DNA of 64,000 nt from JALORV01 sp963703945 (GCA_963703945.1 CAVPGM010000020.1:154399-218398); one strand, 5' to 3'; positions 44,357 through 58,916 are shown, counted from the stretch's first letter. The notes: a model not told the origin generated them from the sequence alone. Made by a program: numbers and translations.

Positions 44357-46489
44357 CTAGAAACGGTAGGACAGCGTCACCCGGAAACTTCGCGGTTCAC
44401 TCGGATGGAAGTGCAGGTCGTTGACCCCGCTCGCCGGCTCGCCAGGAAGCCGCGACGCGTAGTAGTAGCTGATGTCGTTGGTCTGCGCGTCGAAGATATT
44501 GAAGACATCGAGGCGCAGGCGCAATTTCGGCTTGAAGTCGTAGCCGACCTGCCCGTCGATAACGGTCGATGCATCGGCGCGCACGCTGTTGCTTTCGTTC
44601 AGCGGATACGCGCCGATGTATCGCAGGAAAAGCGCGCCCGACCACGGTCCGTAGCGCTCGACGGCAATGCCGGCCGAAGCGACTGCCGCCGGCGCCCCCG
44701 GGATGTAGTCGCCCTCCGGCGCCGACTCCGAAAACCGGGCATGCGTCCACGCCAGATCGAGATCGACGAACATCCACGGGAATGGCCGCCAGCGCGTGTT
44801 CCACTCGACGCCGTAGCGGCGCGATGGACGGCCGGCCTCGGTCGAGCCCGCATCGCCGATGAATGCCAGTTCGCTGTCTATCGTCAGGTACCACAGCGCA
44901 GCGGACGATTGCACGTCGCGCAGGGCCTCGGTGCGAGCGCCCAGTTCGCCTCCTTTGCTGCGCACCAGCGGCGTCGCCGGATCGGCCGGATCACCGGTGA
45001 CCGGGTCGACCGTGATCGTGACGCCACGCGCGTCGTTGCTGTGAAACCCGTAGCCTCCATTGACGAAGAACTCGGTCCGCCGCCACGGCCCGAAGATCAG
45101 TGAAAGCTTCGGCGACACGATTCCATCTGACTTGACTCCCGAGTTCTCGGGCAGCGTGCTGTCGACATCGAAGCGGTACCCGTCGTAGCGCAGACCAAGG
45201 ACCGAACGGAACCAGTCGTTCCAGCGCGTCGAGTTCTCGGCATAAATGCCCGCACTGCCTTCGATGACCCGGTCCTCGCGCGTGGTCGACAGGCGATCGC
45301 GGCGCAGGGTGGCGTAGATGCCGATGGGATCGATGCGGTCCTGGCGCAGTTCGAAACCAAGCGCGTTGCGCATCGTCAGGCCACGCCAGGTGTCGATACG
45401 TGCCCACTCTCCGGTCCATCCATAGATATTGCGATCGTCGGCCTGCTCGAACTGGTCGCCGTTCACCGGATCGGCGAGGTAAAAGGTGAAGTTCGAGTAC
45501 AGGTTCAGGTCGTAGCGGATCCAGTAGGCCGTCGAGCGCAACTGTCCGCGGGCCAGCGGCGCCGAATAATCGACGGAGAGGCTGTAGCGGCTCGAATTAC
45601 CGCCGTCGCTCGCGTCGAGCGTGCCGTAGCGGCCGATGATGCCGGCATCGACAGCGCGCAGAGGAATCTGATCGGTCGAGTTCCAGCGTCCGTCGTACGC
45701 CATTGCGGTGAAGCCGATGCGGCCATCGCCGACCAGCAGGAAGTAGCGCAGCACCGCGTTCAGCTTGCGGTAGTCGTTCGGGAAGTCCCACGGCCCGTCG
45801 CTGTGCAGGTACTCGAGTCCGTACGTGAACGTGCCTGGTCCCAGAACATCCGAACCAGCCAGCAGCGCACGCGCATATCCGTAGTCACCGAGGGTGCCCA
45901 GCCCGATATGCTCTTTCATCCCGTCGAAGTAACCCATGTACGCTGCACCGGCCGACCCGAAGTCGCCGATCGGCGCGAAGTAGGGTCCCTTGTAGTAGTC
46001 GACCCTGGAGACGAGCTCGGGAATGATGAAGTTCAGGTCCGTGTAGCCCTGCCCGTGTGCATGCGTGCGCAGATTGACCGGCATGCCCGCGACCCAGGTG
46101 GCGAAGTCGGTGCCGTGATCGAGGTTGAAGCCGCGCAGGAAGTACTGGTTCGCCTTGCCAACGCCGCTGTGCTGCGTGACCACCAGTCCAGGCACGTATT
46201 CCAGCAGGCTGCCGGGTCGCTGCAACGGACGATCCTCGATCAGCTGGGGAGTGATCGCACCGGCACTGGCTGCGTCGGAGCTGCCCACTCGATTGTCGTA
46301 GTGGCCGGTCACCTCGACCGGCTCGAGTTGTAGCGCCGCGGCGGTCGTCTGGGCCAGAGTGCCGGCCGGCGCTGCGAGCACCGCGGCCGTCAATCCGTTC
46401 CTCAGGCGCCTCGCACAAACTCTGAACGGTATGCTCTTTGCAAACTTCTTCTTACTTCGAAGTGCGGCTTCGCCGTTGCGGCGTTTCAC
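44357..46489 (-). CDS. TonB-dependent outer-membrane receptor, probably for a nickel complex
   Basis: A 710-residue receptor with GTG start at 46489 (AAGGA 9 nt upstream). An Arg/Lys-rich n-region leads to a hydrophobic stretch and cleavage near TLAQ. The plug domain has LEPVEVTGHYDNRVGSSDAA, PGSLLEYVPGLVVTQHSG, NQYFLRGFNLDHGTDFATWV and VSRVDYYKGPYFAPIGDFGS. The 22-strand barrel ends in FRVTLSYRF with a terminal Phe recognised by the BAM machinery. The extended N-terminal signalling domain of FecA-type receptors is absent. It sits 25 bp downstream of the NiCoT permease gene in a nikR-led cluster, so a role in outer-membrane uptake of chelated nickel (or cobalt) is inferred from context. Confidence 0.88.
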   Translation of the reverse strand: MKRRNGEAALRSKKKFAKSIPFRVCARRLRNGLTAAVLAAPAGTLAQTTAAALQLEPVEVTGHYDNRVGSSDAASAGAITPQLIEDRPLQRPGSLLEYVPGLVVTQHSGVGKANQYFLRGFNLDHGTDFATWVAGMPVNLRTHAHGQGYTDLNFIIPELVSRVDYYKGPYFAPIGDFGSAGAAYMGYFDGMKEHIGLGTLGDYGYARALLAGSDVLGPGTFTYGLEYLHSDGPWDFPNDYRKLNAVLRYFLLVGDGRIGFTAMAYDGRWNSTDQIPLRAVDAGIIGRYGTLDASDGGNSSRYSLSVDYSAPLARGQLRSTAYWIRYDLNLYSNFTFYLADPVNGDQFEQADDRNIYGWTGEWARIDTWRGLTMRNALGFELRQDRIDPIGIYATLRRDRLSTTREDRVIEGSAGIYAENSTRWNDWFRSVLGLRYDGYRFDVDSTLPENSGVKSDGIVSPKLSLIFGPWRRTEFFVNGGYGFHSNDARGVTITVDPVTGDPADPATPLVRSKGGELGARTEALRDVQSSAALWYLTIDSELAFIGDAGSTEAGRPSRRYGVEWNTRWRPFPWMFVDLDLAWTHARFSESAPEGDYIPGAPAAVASAGIAVERYGPWSGALFLRYIGAYPLNESNSVRADASTVIDGQVGYDFKPKLRLRLDVFNIFDAQTNDISYYYASRLPGEPASGVNDLHFHPSEPRSFRVTLSYRF

Positions 46490-46514
46490 ACTCGGATGTC
46501 CTTGCAGATTGGAA

Positions 46515-47327
46515 TCAGGCGGCGACCGCGGGCCGACGCGCCAGTAGGAGTCCGGCGCTGAACGACAACGCGATGATGACCACGACCAGCCCGCCGAACA
46601 CGAGTTCCTTGCCCTCGCTCCAGGCGTCGACCGTGGGCAGCATCAGCTTGGTGGCTCCGAAGGCCGCGACCAGAAGGCTGACGCCCGAGACCGCAAGGCT
46701 CATCACGCGCGAAGCGATGCAGGCGAGCAGGTCGGCCCGCGCGATCAGACGCGAGATCCAGAGGCCGTTGATGCCGTCGGTCACGAGCATGCCGAAAACG
46801 AACAGCATGCCGAGGAACAGCGCGTGCGCGACTCCGCCGAACTGAGTCGCCGTCAGCGCGAACAGCGCCGATTGGCTGACCGTGTCGAAGGACACCGCAA
46901 AGAGTGCGCCGACCAGTGCGACCGTCAGCGGATGACTCGCACGGTTAAGCCGCCCGAGCAGGCGACCTTTGAGTCCGACCGGCGACACGACCTGGTCGGG
47001 CGAGGTGCTCAGCACCGCGTGTAGGTTCACGGCTCCGATCAGCGACAGGAAGAGTATCGACGTCCACGCGCCGAATTGCTCGAGCCAGGGCGGCGCGTCC
47101 CATCGCTCGCTCGCCAATCCCACCATGAGTGCGATCACCAGCACGACGGCGCCATGCCCGAGCGAGAACAGCGCACCGCAGTAGCGGCCGAAGCGGCGGC
47201 CGTGGCGCGCGTTGTAGCGGGTCAGCCCATCGATCGTCGCCAGATGATCGGCATCGAAGCCGTGTTTGAGCCCAAGCAGGAAGACGAGCGCACACAACGC
47301 AGTCCATTCCGTCGGCAACTCGTGCAT
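46515..47327 (-). CDS. NiCoT-family nickel/cobalt permease (HoxN/NixA type)
   Basis: About 270 residues from ATG 47327, preceded by GAGGGAGGGG. The diagnostic helix-II signature of NiCoT transporters is present as LGLKHGFDADHLATIDGLTR (the H-x4-DH pattern). The second signature is FSLGHGAVVLVIALMVGL and the third LVGALFAVSFDTVSQSALFA. Seven to eight membrane helices are apparent. NiCoTs are single-component, high-affinity inner-membrane importers for Ni2+ and/or Co2+. Lying between nikR and a TonB receptor makes nickel the likely substrate. Upstream residues to 47393 are open but lack a ribosome site. Confidence 0.92.
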   Translation of the reverse strand: MHELPTEWTALCALVFLLGLKHGFDADHLATIDGLTRYNARHGRRFGRYCGALFSLGHGAVVLVIALMVGLASERWDAPPWLEQFGAWTSILFLSLIGAVNLHAVLSTSPDQVVSPVGLKGRLLGRLNRASHPLTVALVGALFAVSFDTVSQSALFALTATQFGGVAHALFLGMLFVFGMLVTDGINGLWISRLIARADLLACIASRVMSLAVSGVSLLVAAFGATKLMLPTVDAWSEGKELVFGGLVVVIIALSFSAGLLLARRPAVAA

Positions 47328-47412
47328 GACCCCTCCCTCGCGACGTAAGAACTCTAGACCGAATCTGCTTATCCCCGCTTTGTCGCGGATCAAGGCCGGT
47401 CCACGGCAGAGG

Positions 47413-47862
47413 TCAGTGGTTCGGCGTCAGGTGGGAGTGAACGTGCCGGGAGGGGTGTTCGATCTCGACGGTCACGAGATTGAGCTGGCCGTGCTTGACG
47501 CCGCGCTCGGCCGAGATGGCGTCGGCGAACCTGCGCACGTCGCGTGAGCGGCCCTTGAGCATCACGCTTTCGATGCAGTGCTCGTGATCGAGGTGCGCAT
47601 GCATCGTTGAGATCGTCAGGTCGTGGTGATCGTGCTGCAGCGACGTCAGCCGCTCCGCCAGATCGCGCTCGTGGTGGTTGTAGACATACGAGAGATTGGC
47701 GACGCAGTGTGCCTCGGCATCGGCCGACTCGCGCAACCTGTCGAGGTGCGCGCGCAGGATGTCGCGCACGGCCTCGGAGCGATTGCTGTAACCGCGCTGC
47801 TCGATCAGCGCATCGAACTCGTGAGCGAGTTGGTCATCGAGCGAGATGGTGAAGCGTTCCAT
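47413..47862 (-). CDS. nikR: Nickel-responsive repressor NikR
   Basis: A 149-residue ribbon-helix-helix regulator from ATG 47862 (CAGGAGG site). The N-terminal RHH domain is MERFTISLDDQLAHEFDALI through GYSNRSEAVRDILRAHL. The C-terminal ACT-like domain has the square-planar nickel ligands: His77, the pair His88 and His90 in MHAHLDHEHC, and Cys96, equivalent to His76, His87, His89 and Cys95 of E. coli NikR. It represses nickel uptake genes when nickel is abundant. It is the first gene of the nikR, NiCoT, TonB-receptor series, so autoregulation of the operon is expected. A classical GTATGA-N16-TCATAC operator was not seen. Confidence 0.95.
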   Translation of the reverse strand: MERFTISLDDQLAHEFDALIEQRGYSNRSEAVRDILRAHLDRLRESADAEAHCVANLSYVYNHHERDLAERLTSLQHDHHDLTISTMHAHLDHEHCIESVMLKGRSRDVRRFADAISAERGVKHGQLNLVTVEIEHPSRHVHSHLTPNH

Positions 47863-47885
47863 GGAGCCTCCTGAGGCACCCGGCC

Positions 47886-47891
47886 AGTATA
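47886..47891 (-). promoter_or_regulatory. nikR: Possible -10 box of the nikR promoter
   Basis: TATACT on the minus strand, 24 bp before the nikR ATG and immediately downstream of the rRNA terminator. A matching -35 would fall inside the terminator stem and is poor, consistent with a weak or regulated promoter. Confidence 0.35.
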
Positions 47892-47902
47892 GGTGGCGGC
47901 GC

Positions 47903-47942
47903 AAATGAAAACGCCCCAGCACTTTGCAGTACCGGGGCGTTG
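47903..47942 (-). terminator. Intrinsic terminator of the rRNA operon
   Basis: On the minus strand CAACGCCCC, a 16-nt loop and GGGGCGTT are followed by TTCATTTG, giving an 8-bp GC-rich stem with a short U-rich tail directly after the 5S gene. Confidence 0.75.
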
Positions 47943-47950
47943 AATGACGA

Positions 47951-48067
47951 GCCTGACGATGTCCTACTTTCGCGGGAAATACATCCCACTATCATCGGCG
48001 CTGAATCGTTTCACGGTCCTGTTCGGGATGGGAAGGAGTGGTTCCAACTCGCTATGGTCATCAGGCA
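47951..48067 (-). rRNA. rrf: 5S ribosomal RNA
   Basis: About 117 nt. The 5' end TGCCTGATGACCATAG pairs with the 3' end ATCGTCAGGC, and the conserved core CCATCCCGAACAGGACCGTG is present. It is the last gene of the rRNA operon, followed by a terminator. Confidence 0.95.
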
Positions 48068-48204
48068 AAACTGATTGACCTTCTGATCGCGTCCGCTGCA
48101 CGGACGTCGTCAAAAGATCCAAGTCGGAAGAAGCAAAGGCCACTCGCGTGGCGGTCGCGATGCTCGAGCCTCGACTCACTATCTGAGGAGGCAGCACGGT
48201 TATA

Positions 48205-51261
<3,057 letters not shown>

Positions 51262-51428
51262 TATAACCCTGCTGCCCCATGGTTTCCCATCGGCCAGGCA
51301 CGGTAATACAAGCGACCGCGTTGCCGTTCTCAGATATTGCTGAGAGCTCGAATGCAATCACAACCCGTTATCAACCCTCTCCCGGCTCATCACCGGGCGC
51401 AGAGTTGAAACGCTTTGCTTCTTCCGAA

Positions 51429-51440
51429 TTGTTAAAGATC
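51429..51440 (-). promoter_or_regulatory. boxA-like antitermination site before 23S
   Basis: GATCTTTAACAA on the minus strand between tRNA-Ala and 23S, matching the NusB/S10-binding boxA motif usually found in the 16S-23S spacer. Confidence 0.65.
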
Positions 51441-51513
51441 GAAACAGCGATTTGGCCAATGGCCAAACGGAAATCCGCTGATACGGACTTTCGTTTGACG
51501 ATTGCTCGAGAAG

Positions 51514-51589
51514 TGGTGGAGGTGAACGGGATCGAACCGATGACCTCCTGCTTGCAAAGCAGGCGCTCTCCCAACTGAGCTACACCCCC
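51514..51589 (-). tRNA. tRNA-Ala (TGC anticodon)
   Basis: 76 nt including an encoded CCA. Acceptor GGGGGTG, D-arm GCTCAGTTGGGAGAGC, anticodon loop CTTTGCAAG with TGC, T-arm ATCGGTTCGATCCCGTT. Located in the 16S-23S spacer as in most betaproteobacteria. Confidence 0.97.
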
Positions 51590-51611
51590 GGCACAGCACC
51601 TGCACCGAGTG

Positions 51612-51688
51612 TGGTGGGTCTGGTTGGATTCGAACCAACGACCCCCGCCTTATCAAGACGGTGCTCTAACCAACTGAGCTACAGACCC
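51612..51688 (-). tRNA. tRNA-Ile (GAT anticodon)
   Basis: 77 nt including an encoded CCA. Acceptor GGGTCTG, D-arm GCTCAGTTGGTTAGAGC, anticodon loop CTTGATAAG with GAT, T-arm GTTGGTTCGAATCCAAC. It is 22 bp upstream of tRNA-Ala in the spacer. Confidence 0.97.
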
Positions 51689-51823
51689 TTCCGAAGATCG
51701 CAATCTCGTCAGGGCCCGGCGCTGCGCGACGCCATCATCAACCCACTCTGCGCCACCCTGCGCCACTCGCTGCTGCAAGAAACCAACCGATAAGTGTGGA
51801 CGCCTGACTGCTGGCGCGTACTC

Positions 51824-53358
<1,535 letters not shown>

Positions 53359-53584
53359 GATACTGTTTGCGCAATCGTGCTGAGCACGATTGATTACTCA
53401 CTCGCTGGAATCGAGGTGACTGATGTTTCCACCGAAGTGTCAACATCTTCCCTCTTCCATTGCGTGAGCACTGATGATTTGAGTTCAGCCAGCGCGATCG
53501 GAGACGTTTCGGCGTGAGACCTCAACGTCCGTACCGTGCTGGTTGCGCCTGTTCACCAAGCGCCCACACTTATCGGCTGTTTCG

Positions 53585-53600
53585 TTGTTAAAGAGCGTGC
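53585..53600 (-). promoter_or_regulatory. boxA antitermination site in the rRNA leader
   Basis: GCACGCTCTTTAACAA on the minus strand, about 230 nt before the 16S 5' end and 55-70 nt downstream of the predicted start of transcription; it contains the consensus CTCTTTAACAA bound by NusB/NusE. Confidence 0.85.
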
Positions 53601-53659
53601 TGGCAGCTGAAAACGTCGACAAACGTGTTGCGACGCAACCGCAGCAGCGAAGAAGCGGA

Positions 53660-53688
53660 ATTATGGGGCTCGCCAAAAGTAGTGTCAA
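53660..53688 (-). promoter_or_regulatory. rRNA operon promoter P1-like
   Basis: Minus-strand TTGACA (53683-53688), a 17-bp spacer and CATAAT (53660-53665): a near-perfect sigma-70 promoter. The boxA lies about 60 bp further on, as expected. A GC-rich discriminator follows the -10. Confidence 0.85.
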
Positions 53689-53889
53689 GCCGACTCCAGA
53701 GCGGCGATGCCAGCGCCGGCGGCACAAGCAGAGTCGCTTGGCCAGCACGACTGCCGCACAAGTGACTGTCCCAGCAGGAAATGTCATCGCTTGGCGCGCC
53801 GCGAGCGCAAGTGGACGGTTGCGCGGGCCGCCGTCGCCCTAGGTGCATTGCTCTAAGCGCGCTGCCTCGCCGCGAAGCGCGGCGCGCAA

Positions 53890-54668
53890 TCAGCCGTGCT
53901 GGAAGCGCGGCGCGCCGCTTCTCGACAAACGCCGCCATGCCTTCCTTCTGGTCAGCTGGTGGCGAAGAGCGAATGGAACAGCCGTCGCTCGAACAATATC
54001 CCTTCGCTGAGCGGCGACTCGTAGACGCGGTTGATCGCCTCCTTGGCCATCATGACTGCCGGCAACGAGTGCCCCGCGATCGTGGTCGCGGCGGCGAGCG
54101 CTTCGTCGAGCAAGGAAGCCGCCGGCACGATGCGGGACACCAGGCCCGCACGCTCTGCTTCCGCCGCGTCCATCGTTCGCGCCGTCAGGACAAGGTCCAT
54201 CGCCTTGGCCTTGCCGACGGCGCGCGGCAGCCGCTGCGTGCCACCGGCGCCCGGAATGATGCCGAGCTTGATCTCGGGCTGCCCGAACTTGGCGCTGTCC
54301 GACGCAATGATGAAATCGCACATCATCGCCAGTTCGCAGCCGCCTCCGAGCGCGTAGCCCGCGACGGCGGCGATGACGGGCTTGCGCACCCGGCGCAGCG
54401 TTTCCCAGTTGCGCGAGATGTACTCGGACTTGAATACGTCCATGTAGGACCAGTCCTTCATCGCCCCGATATCGGCTCCGGCCGCAAAGGCCTTCTCGTT
54501 TCCGGTGATGACGATCGCGCCGATCCCGTCGTCCGCGTCGAAGGCGAGCAGCGCCGCGCCGAGCTCGTCCATCAGTACGTCATTGAGCGCGTTGAGCGCC
54601 TTCGGCCGATTGAGAGTGATAAGTCCGACGCGGCCGCGCGTCTCGACCAGGATGTTCTGGTACTCCAT
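53890..54668 (-). CDS. Enoyl-CoA hydratase, frame breaks near the C-terminus
   Basis: About 258 residues from ATG 54668 (GAGGAG site). A crotonase-fold enzyme that adds water to trans-2-enoyl-CoA in fatty-acid oxidation. The oxyanion-hole segments are AFAAGADIGAM and YALGGGCELAMMCD; the two catalytic Glu positions correspond to CELAMM and PEIKLGIIPGAGGTQ. VGLITLNRPKALNALN is the N-terminal hallmark. As written the frame stops at 53952 after LFHSLFATS; the expected DQKEGMAAFVEKR and FQHG ending are found in shifted frames, so two single-base indels (about 53951 and 53905) are implied. Close to bacterial EchA-type short-chain hydratases. It stands between the rRNA promoter and the GGDEF/EAL gene. 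Confidence 0.9.
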
Positions 54669-54717
54669 GGAGATCTCCTCGCGTGCTGTGGGCCAGTGTA
54701 GCGGCCCGAACAGCGCT

Positions 54718-57265
54718 CTAGGCCACCGGCGTTCCGCGCGCCAGGTAGTCGAGGATGGTGTCGGCGGAAATCGCCCGAGAGTAGAAAAACCCCTGCGCGA
54801 ATTCGCAGCCGATTTCGCGCATGTAGTCGACCTGGTCCTGCGATTCAACGCCTTCGGCCACGACCTTCAGACGGAAGTGCCGGGCGACCGCAAGCATGGC
54901 GTGGACGATCGCACGACTGTCGGGTCCGCCGGAATGCCTTCGATGAACGACTGATCGATCTTGAGCGCGTGGATCGGCATCCGCTTCAGATAGCCGAGCA
55001 TCGAGTAGCCGGTGCCGAAGTCATCGAGCACGAGCCCGACACCGAGCGACGCCAGTTCGGCGAGGACGTCGTTGTTGATTTCGCTTTCCCTCACCAGCGT
55101 GCGCTCGGTGATTTCCAGCACGATCAATCGCGGATCGACGTCGTGCCGCACGAGTGCGCTGCGAACCAGGATCGGCAGAGCGGTGGAGCCCATTTCGCGG
55201 CCGGCGACGTTGATCGCAACCGGAACGTCGAAATGCGGCCGCACCTGGCGCCAGCGGTTGATCTGGCCGCAGACTTCATTGAGCACCCACCGCGTGATGC
55301 GCTCGGAGAGTCCGCTGACCTCTGCCACGCCGATGAAGCGATCGGGGGTCAGCATTCCGTGTACCGGATGGTTCCAGCGGATCAGCGCTTCCAGCCCGAC
55401 GACGCGCCCGCTCGACATTTCGATCTGCGGCTGGTATTCGCAGACGAACTGAGGGTTCTCGCTCTGCACGGCCTTGACGAGTTCGATGCCAAGCTGCACT
55501 TCGCGGGCCGCACGCTCGTAGCGAATCGGATTGAAAAAGCTGAACTGATTGCGTCCATCGCGCTTGGCCTGATACATCGCGGCGTCCGCGTTCTTCAGCA
55601 GCGTGCTCATGTCGCGCCCGTGCTCCGGGAACAGCGCCACCCCGATCGATGCCGACACCTGCGTGTCGATATTGGGCACAAGATCGGTCCGGTGCAGGGC
55701 CTGCGCAATGCGGGCGGCGAGCAGCGCGACCTCCTGCCGATGCACGAACTCGCTGATCAGCACGACGAACTCGTCGCCGCCGAGCCGCGCAACAGTCCCG
55801 TCTTCGCCGACCGTTTCCCGCAGCACCTCCGATGCCGACTTGATCAGCGAATCGCCGACCAGGTGCCCGAGCGTGTCATTCACATCCTTGAATCGGTCGA
55901 GATCAATCAGCATCGCGGCCATGCGGCGCTTGCGATTCGACGCCGTCATGATCATGTCGCGCATCGTCTCGCGCAGCAGGTTGCGGTTGGGCAGTCCGGT
56001 GAGCGCGTCGTACCAGGCCAGGTGCTCGATCCGCGACTCGGCTTCCTGGCGCTGCGCGGCCTCCATTGAAAGCGCCAGCATCAAGCCCGTCGTATTCGCA
56101 AACCCGACATCGTCCTCGTCCCAGTAGCGCGTATCGCGGTGCTGCAGGCACAGCACGCCGGCGATGCTGCCGTCGACCAGGACCGGCACGTCGAGCAGCG
56201 AACGCGCGTCGGCCCAGTCCGGGTCGCCGGCGAACATCGTCGTGAGCCTCGAGGTCCGGGTGTCGTTGACGACGACGGGTTGCCGGTTCATCAGTTGCGC
56301 GAAGTACGCCGGCGAAACGCGTCGCCGGGAACTCGCGCCCGACCCAGTCGCGCAGGAAGCGGTCCGCGATCCGATCGAACCGGGCCTCGCAGCGCAGCCC
56401 GTCGGGGGCGTGTGACAGGCGCCAGAAGCTGGCCGAGGAGACATCGAGGACTTCGGCGGTGGAACGCAACACCGTCGCGAGCGTCTGCGTGAAATCCGAC
56501 TTGGGCTGGATCGCGATCTCGAGCAGTCGTTCGCGGAACCGCAGCCGGCGCGCCTGGGCGCGCTCCGCAGGTCCGAGGTCCCGCGCCGTGAGCACGAGCC
56601 CGCGCACGCTGGCGTCGTCGAGCCGGTTTGCCAGCACGCACGAGAGGCTGCGGCCGTTGCCGGCCAGCGCTGCCCGCGTGCGCAGGTGCAGCGAGGTCGC
56701 CTGACGGTCCCCCGGAGGTTCGCGCAGCAGGCGGTCGACAGCCCGACGAAATTCGATGCGCGATGGCTGATCGAGGATGAACTCGAACGGCGAGCCCATG
56801 ACATCCGCCTCGTGCTCGCCAGTGATCGGCTCCAGCGCCGCACTGGCGAAGATCACGCGCCGGTCGGCGTTCAATACGATGGTGAGTTCGCTTTGATGCT
56901 GCGCCAGCGCGCGCGCCCGGGTTTCGGCCGCCCGCACCCGGCGCCGCGCCGACCGCTCGGCCGACGTGTCGACAATCGATATCGATGCGAAGTCGTCCTG
57001 ATCAAATCGGAACAGACGCACGACGAAGTGCGCGCTCAAGCGGCTGCCACTGCGCAGCGGCAGCTTGGCCTCGAACTCGCAGCGCCCATCGGCGGTGAGC
57101 CGCGCCCAGAGTCGCTGCCAGCGCCGCGAGAAACGCGCGATGACTGAGAAATCCGAGTAGTTCGGCAACGCTGCGACCGATCGCCGAATCACCACCGGCG
57201 AGCGCCATCGCCTCGCTGTTGATCGCAAGGATCTGTCCGCTGTGATTAACGGCGATGATCGGCAC
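54718..57265 (-). CDS. PAS/GAF-GGDEF-EAL cyclic-di-GMP signalling protein, frame breaks
   Basis: About 850 residues when joined. Domains from the N-terminus: a PAS domain (IIAVNHSGQILAINSEAMAL), a second PAS-like domain (LTIVLNADRRVIFASAALEP), a GAF domain (MNRQPVVVNDTRTSRLTTMF, DVPVLVDGSIAGVLCLQHRD), GGDEF (YDALTGLPNRNLLRETMRD, ARLGGDEFVVLISEF, so the active-site motif is intact) and EAL (GLEALIRWNHPVHG, EITERTLV, LDDFGTGYSMLGYLKRMPIH, and VVAEGVESQDQV near the end). Both cyclase and phosphodiesterase motifs look complete. The frame changes near 57130, 56310 and 54925. The GTG at 57265 is the first usable start, but homologous sequence may extend upstream. No membrane segments, so a cytoplasmic sensor is inferred. 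Confidence 0.85.
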
Positions 57266-57390
57266 GCCCGCCGTGTCGAAGCTCGCCTGTTTCAGCGAAC
57301 GTTCGACGGCCGACTGCCGCAGGGGAATGACGGTCGAACTCAGCGTGACCTCTCAGAACCGGTACGCCCGGTGACGGACGCGGTCTTCGC

Positions 57391-57789
57391 TCACGATTTT
57401 GCCATGTGAAGCGCACGCCGAGCGACCCGAATCGCTCGAAATGCGGCAAAGACACCCGGATTACCGCTTCTGCACCCTGGCTCCCAGGGCCGCTCACAGG
57501 CCCGTGCGGCAAGCTCGCGTATCAGCCGTTCGGCTGTCGCGCTCCCGTTGCCGATGCAGTCGCCGATCGCGCCGATCACCGCCACATCGAACGACATGCG
57601 ATCTTTCTGCCCAAGCGTGCGACGGGCGAATTTCTCTGCGGCCGTAGTCTCGCGCTGCGACTCGGCGGTCGCCGACTCGGCCATCTTCGCGATCGCTGCG
57701 GTCTTGCGCCAGCGCAAGCCGTCGCCGTGACGTGCGGCCGGCCTATGATTTGCGATCCACTTTGTCTCTCCGTTCGGGACCGCTGCCAT
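57391..57789 (-). CDS. Doubtful small protein
   Basis: An open frame of 132 codons between the GGDEF/EAL gene and acuI. The product is rich in Ala and Arg and has SATAERLIRELAARACERPW and FAAFRAIRVARRALH; no domain, signal peptide or membrane helix is visible. Its start overlaps the acuI start region on the other strand. It may be a real small gene or a chance opening in GC-rich DNA; no ribosome site is convincing. Confidence 0.25.
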   Translation of the reverse strand: MAAVPNGETKWIANHRPAARHGDGLRWRKTAAIAKMAESATAESQRETTAAEKFARRTLGQKDRMSFDVAVIGAIGDCIGNGSATAERLIRELAARACERPWEPGCRSGNPGVFAAFRAIRVARRALHMAKS

Positions 57790-58783
57790 GAATCGAGCGA
57801 TCGTGCTTTCGAAACAGAACGATCAGTTTCACGCCGAAGTGCGGGAGGTCGGTCAGGCCGAGCTCGAAGCCGCCACGCCCGGCGACGACGTCACGATCGA
57901 TGTGGCCTACTCCACGATCAACTACAAGGATGGCCTGGCGCTGACGAACACGTCGCCGGTCGTGCGCAAGTGGCCGATGGTGGCTGGCATCGATGCCGCG
58001 GGCACGCGTGGTCGCGAGTGACCATCCGCGCTGGCGTCCGGGGGACCTGGTCGTCCTCAATGGCTGGGGCATCGGCGAGTCCCACTGGGGCGGACTGTGC
58101 CAGCGCATGCGGGCCAAGGGCGACTGGCTGGTACGCATTCCTGCACCGCTGCGTGCGCGTGAAACGATGATGTTCGGCACCGCGGGATACACCGCGGCAC
58201 TGGCAGTGCTCGCCTTGCGTGACCACGGCGTTACTCCAACGTCCGGTGAAATTCTCGTGACCGGTGCCACTGGCGGGGTCGGTTCGGTTGCGGTCGCGCT
58301 GCTCGCGTCGCTGGGCTACACCGTCGTCGCATCAACCGGCAAGGTCGGCGAGTCGGACTACCTGCGAGCCCTCGGCGCGAAGGAGCTGATCGACCGCAGC
58401 GTGCTTTCCGCGCCTGACAAGCCACTGCAGAAGGAACGCTGGGCCGGCGCGATCGACTCGGTCGGTGGTGTCACGCTCGCGAATGTCTGCGCACAGACGC
58501 GCCGGAGCGGCACCGTCGCCGCCTGCGGACTGGCAGGGGGCATGGACTTCCCCGCAACGGTGGCGCCCTTCATCCTGCGCGGCGTGACGCTCGTCGGCAT
58601 CGACAGCGTGATGGCCCCCCTCGAGCGACGCGAGGCCGCATGGAACATGCTCGCGACTCACTGCCGGGCGAGCAGCTCGCCGCGATCGCGCACGAAGTGC
58701 CGCTGGCGGGTGCCTTTGAGGTCGCGCGCGACATCCTTGCCGGGCGCATACGCGGCCGTGTCGTTGTCGACGTGAATCGCTGA
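57788..58783 (+). CDS. acuI: Acrylyl-CoA reductase AcuI (YhdH family), two frame breaks
   Basis: About 330 residues, ATG at 57788. A medium-chain reductase of the YhdH/AcuI group, which reduces acryloyl-CoA to propanoyl-CoA with NADPH and so detoxifies acrylyl-CoA. Motifs are VAYSTINYKDGLALTNTSPV and KWPMVAGIDAAGT in the first frame. In the second frame come VLNGWGIGESHWGGLCQRMR, MMFGTAGYTAALAVLALRDH and EILVTGATGGVGSVAVALLA (the nucleotide-binding loop). The C-terminal GEQLAAIAHEVPLAGAFEVA and IRGRVVVDVNR are in a third frame. Indels are implied near 58015 and 58662. No zinc ligands, as expected for this family. It is divergent from the doubtful gene and upstream of the exported methyltransferase. 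Confidence 0.88.
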
Positions 58784-58916
58784 TCTCTCCGAGCTGCGCT
58801 CCGGCGCGGAGTCAGCAGGCCCGAAACCTGCCTTCCAAGGTCCGCCCGATCGCGCGGCTGACGGCGGCATCGACTTTGGGCAGAATGGCCGCCCCTTCCT
58901 CGTCGCAGGAGCTGAC

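Noticed and set aside
47863..47909. NikR operator of the E. coli type
   Set aside because: I looked for GTATGA-N16-TCATAC around nikR, the NiCoT gene and the TonB receptor and found no acceptable match; other NikR-box forms cannot be judged by eye.
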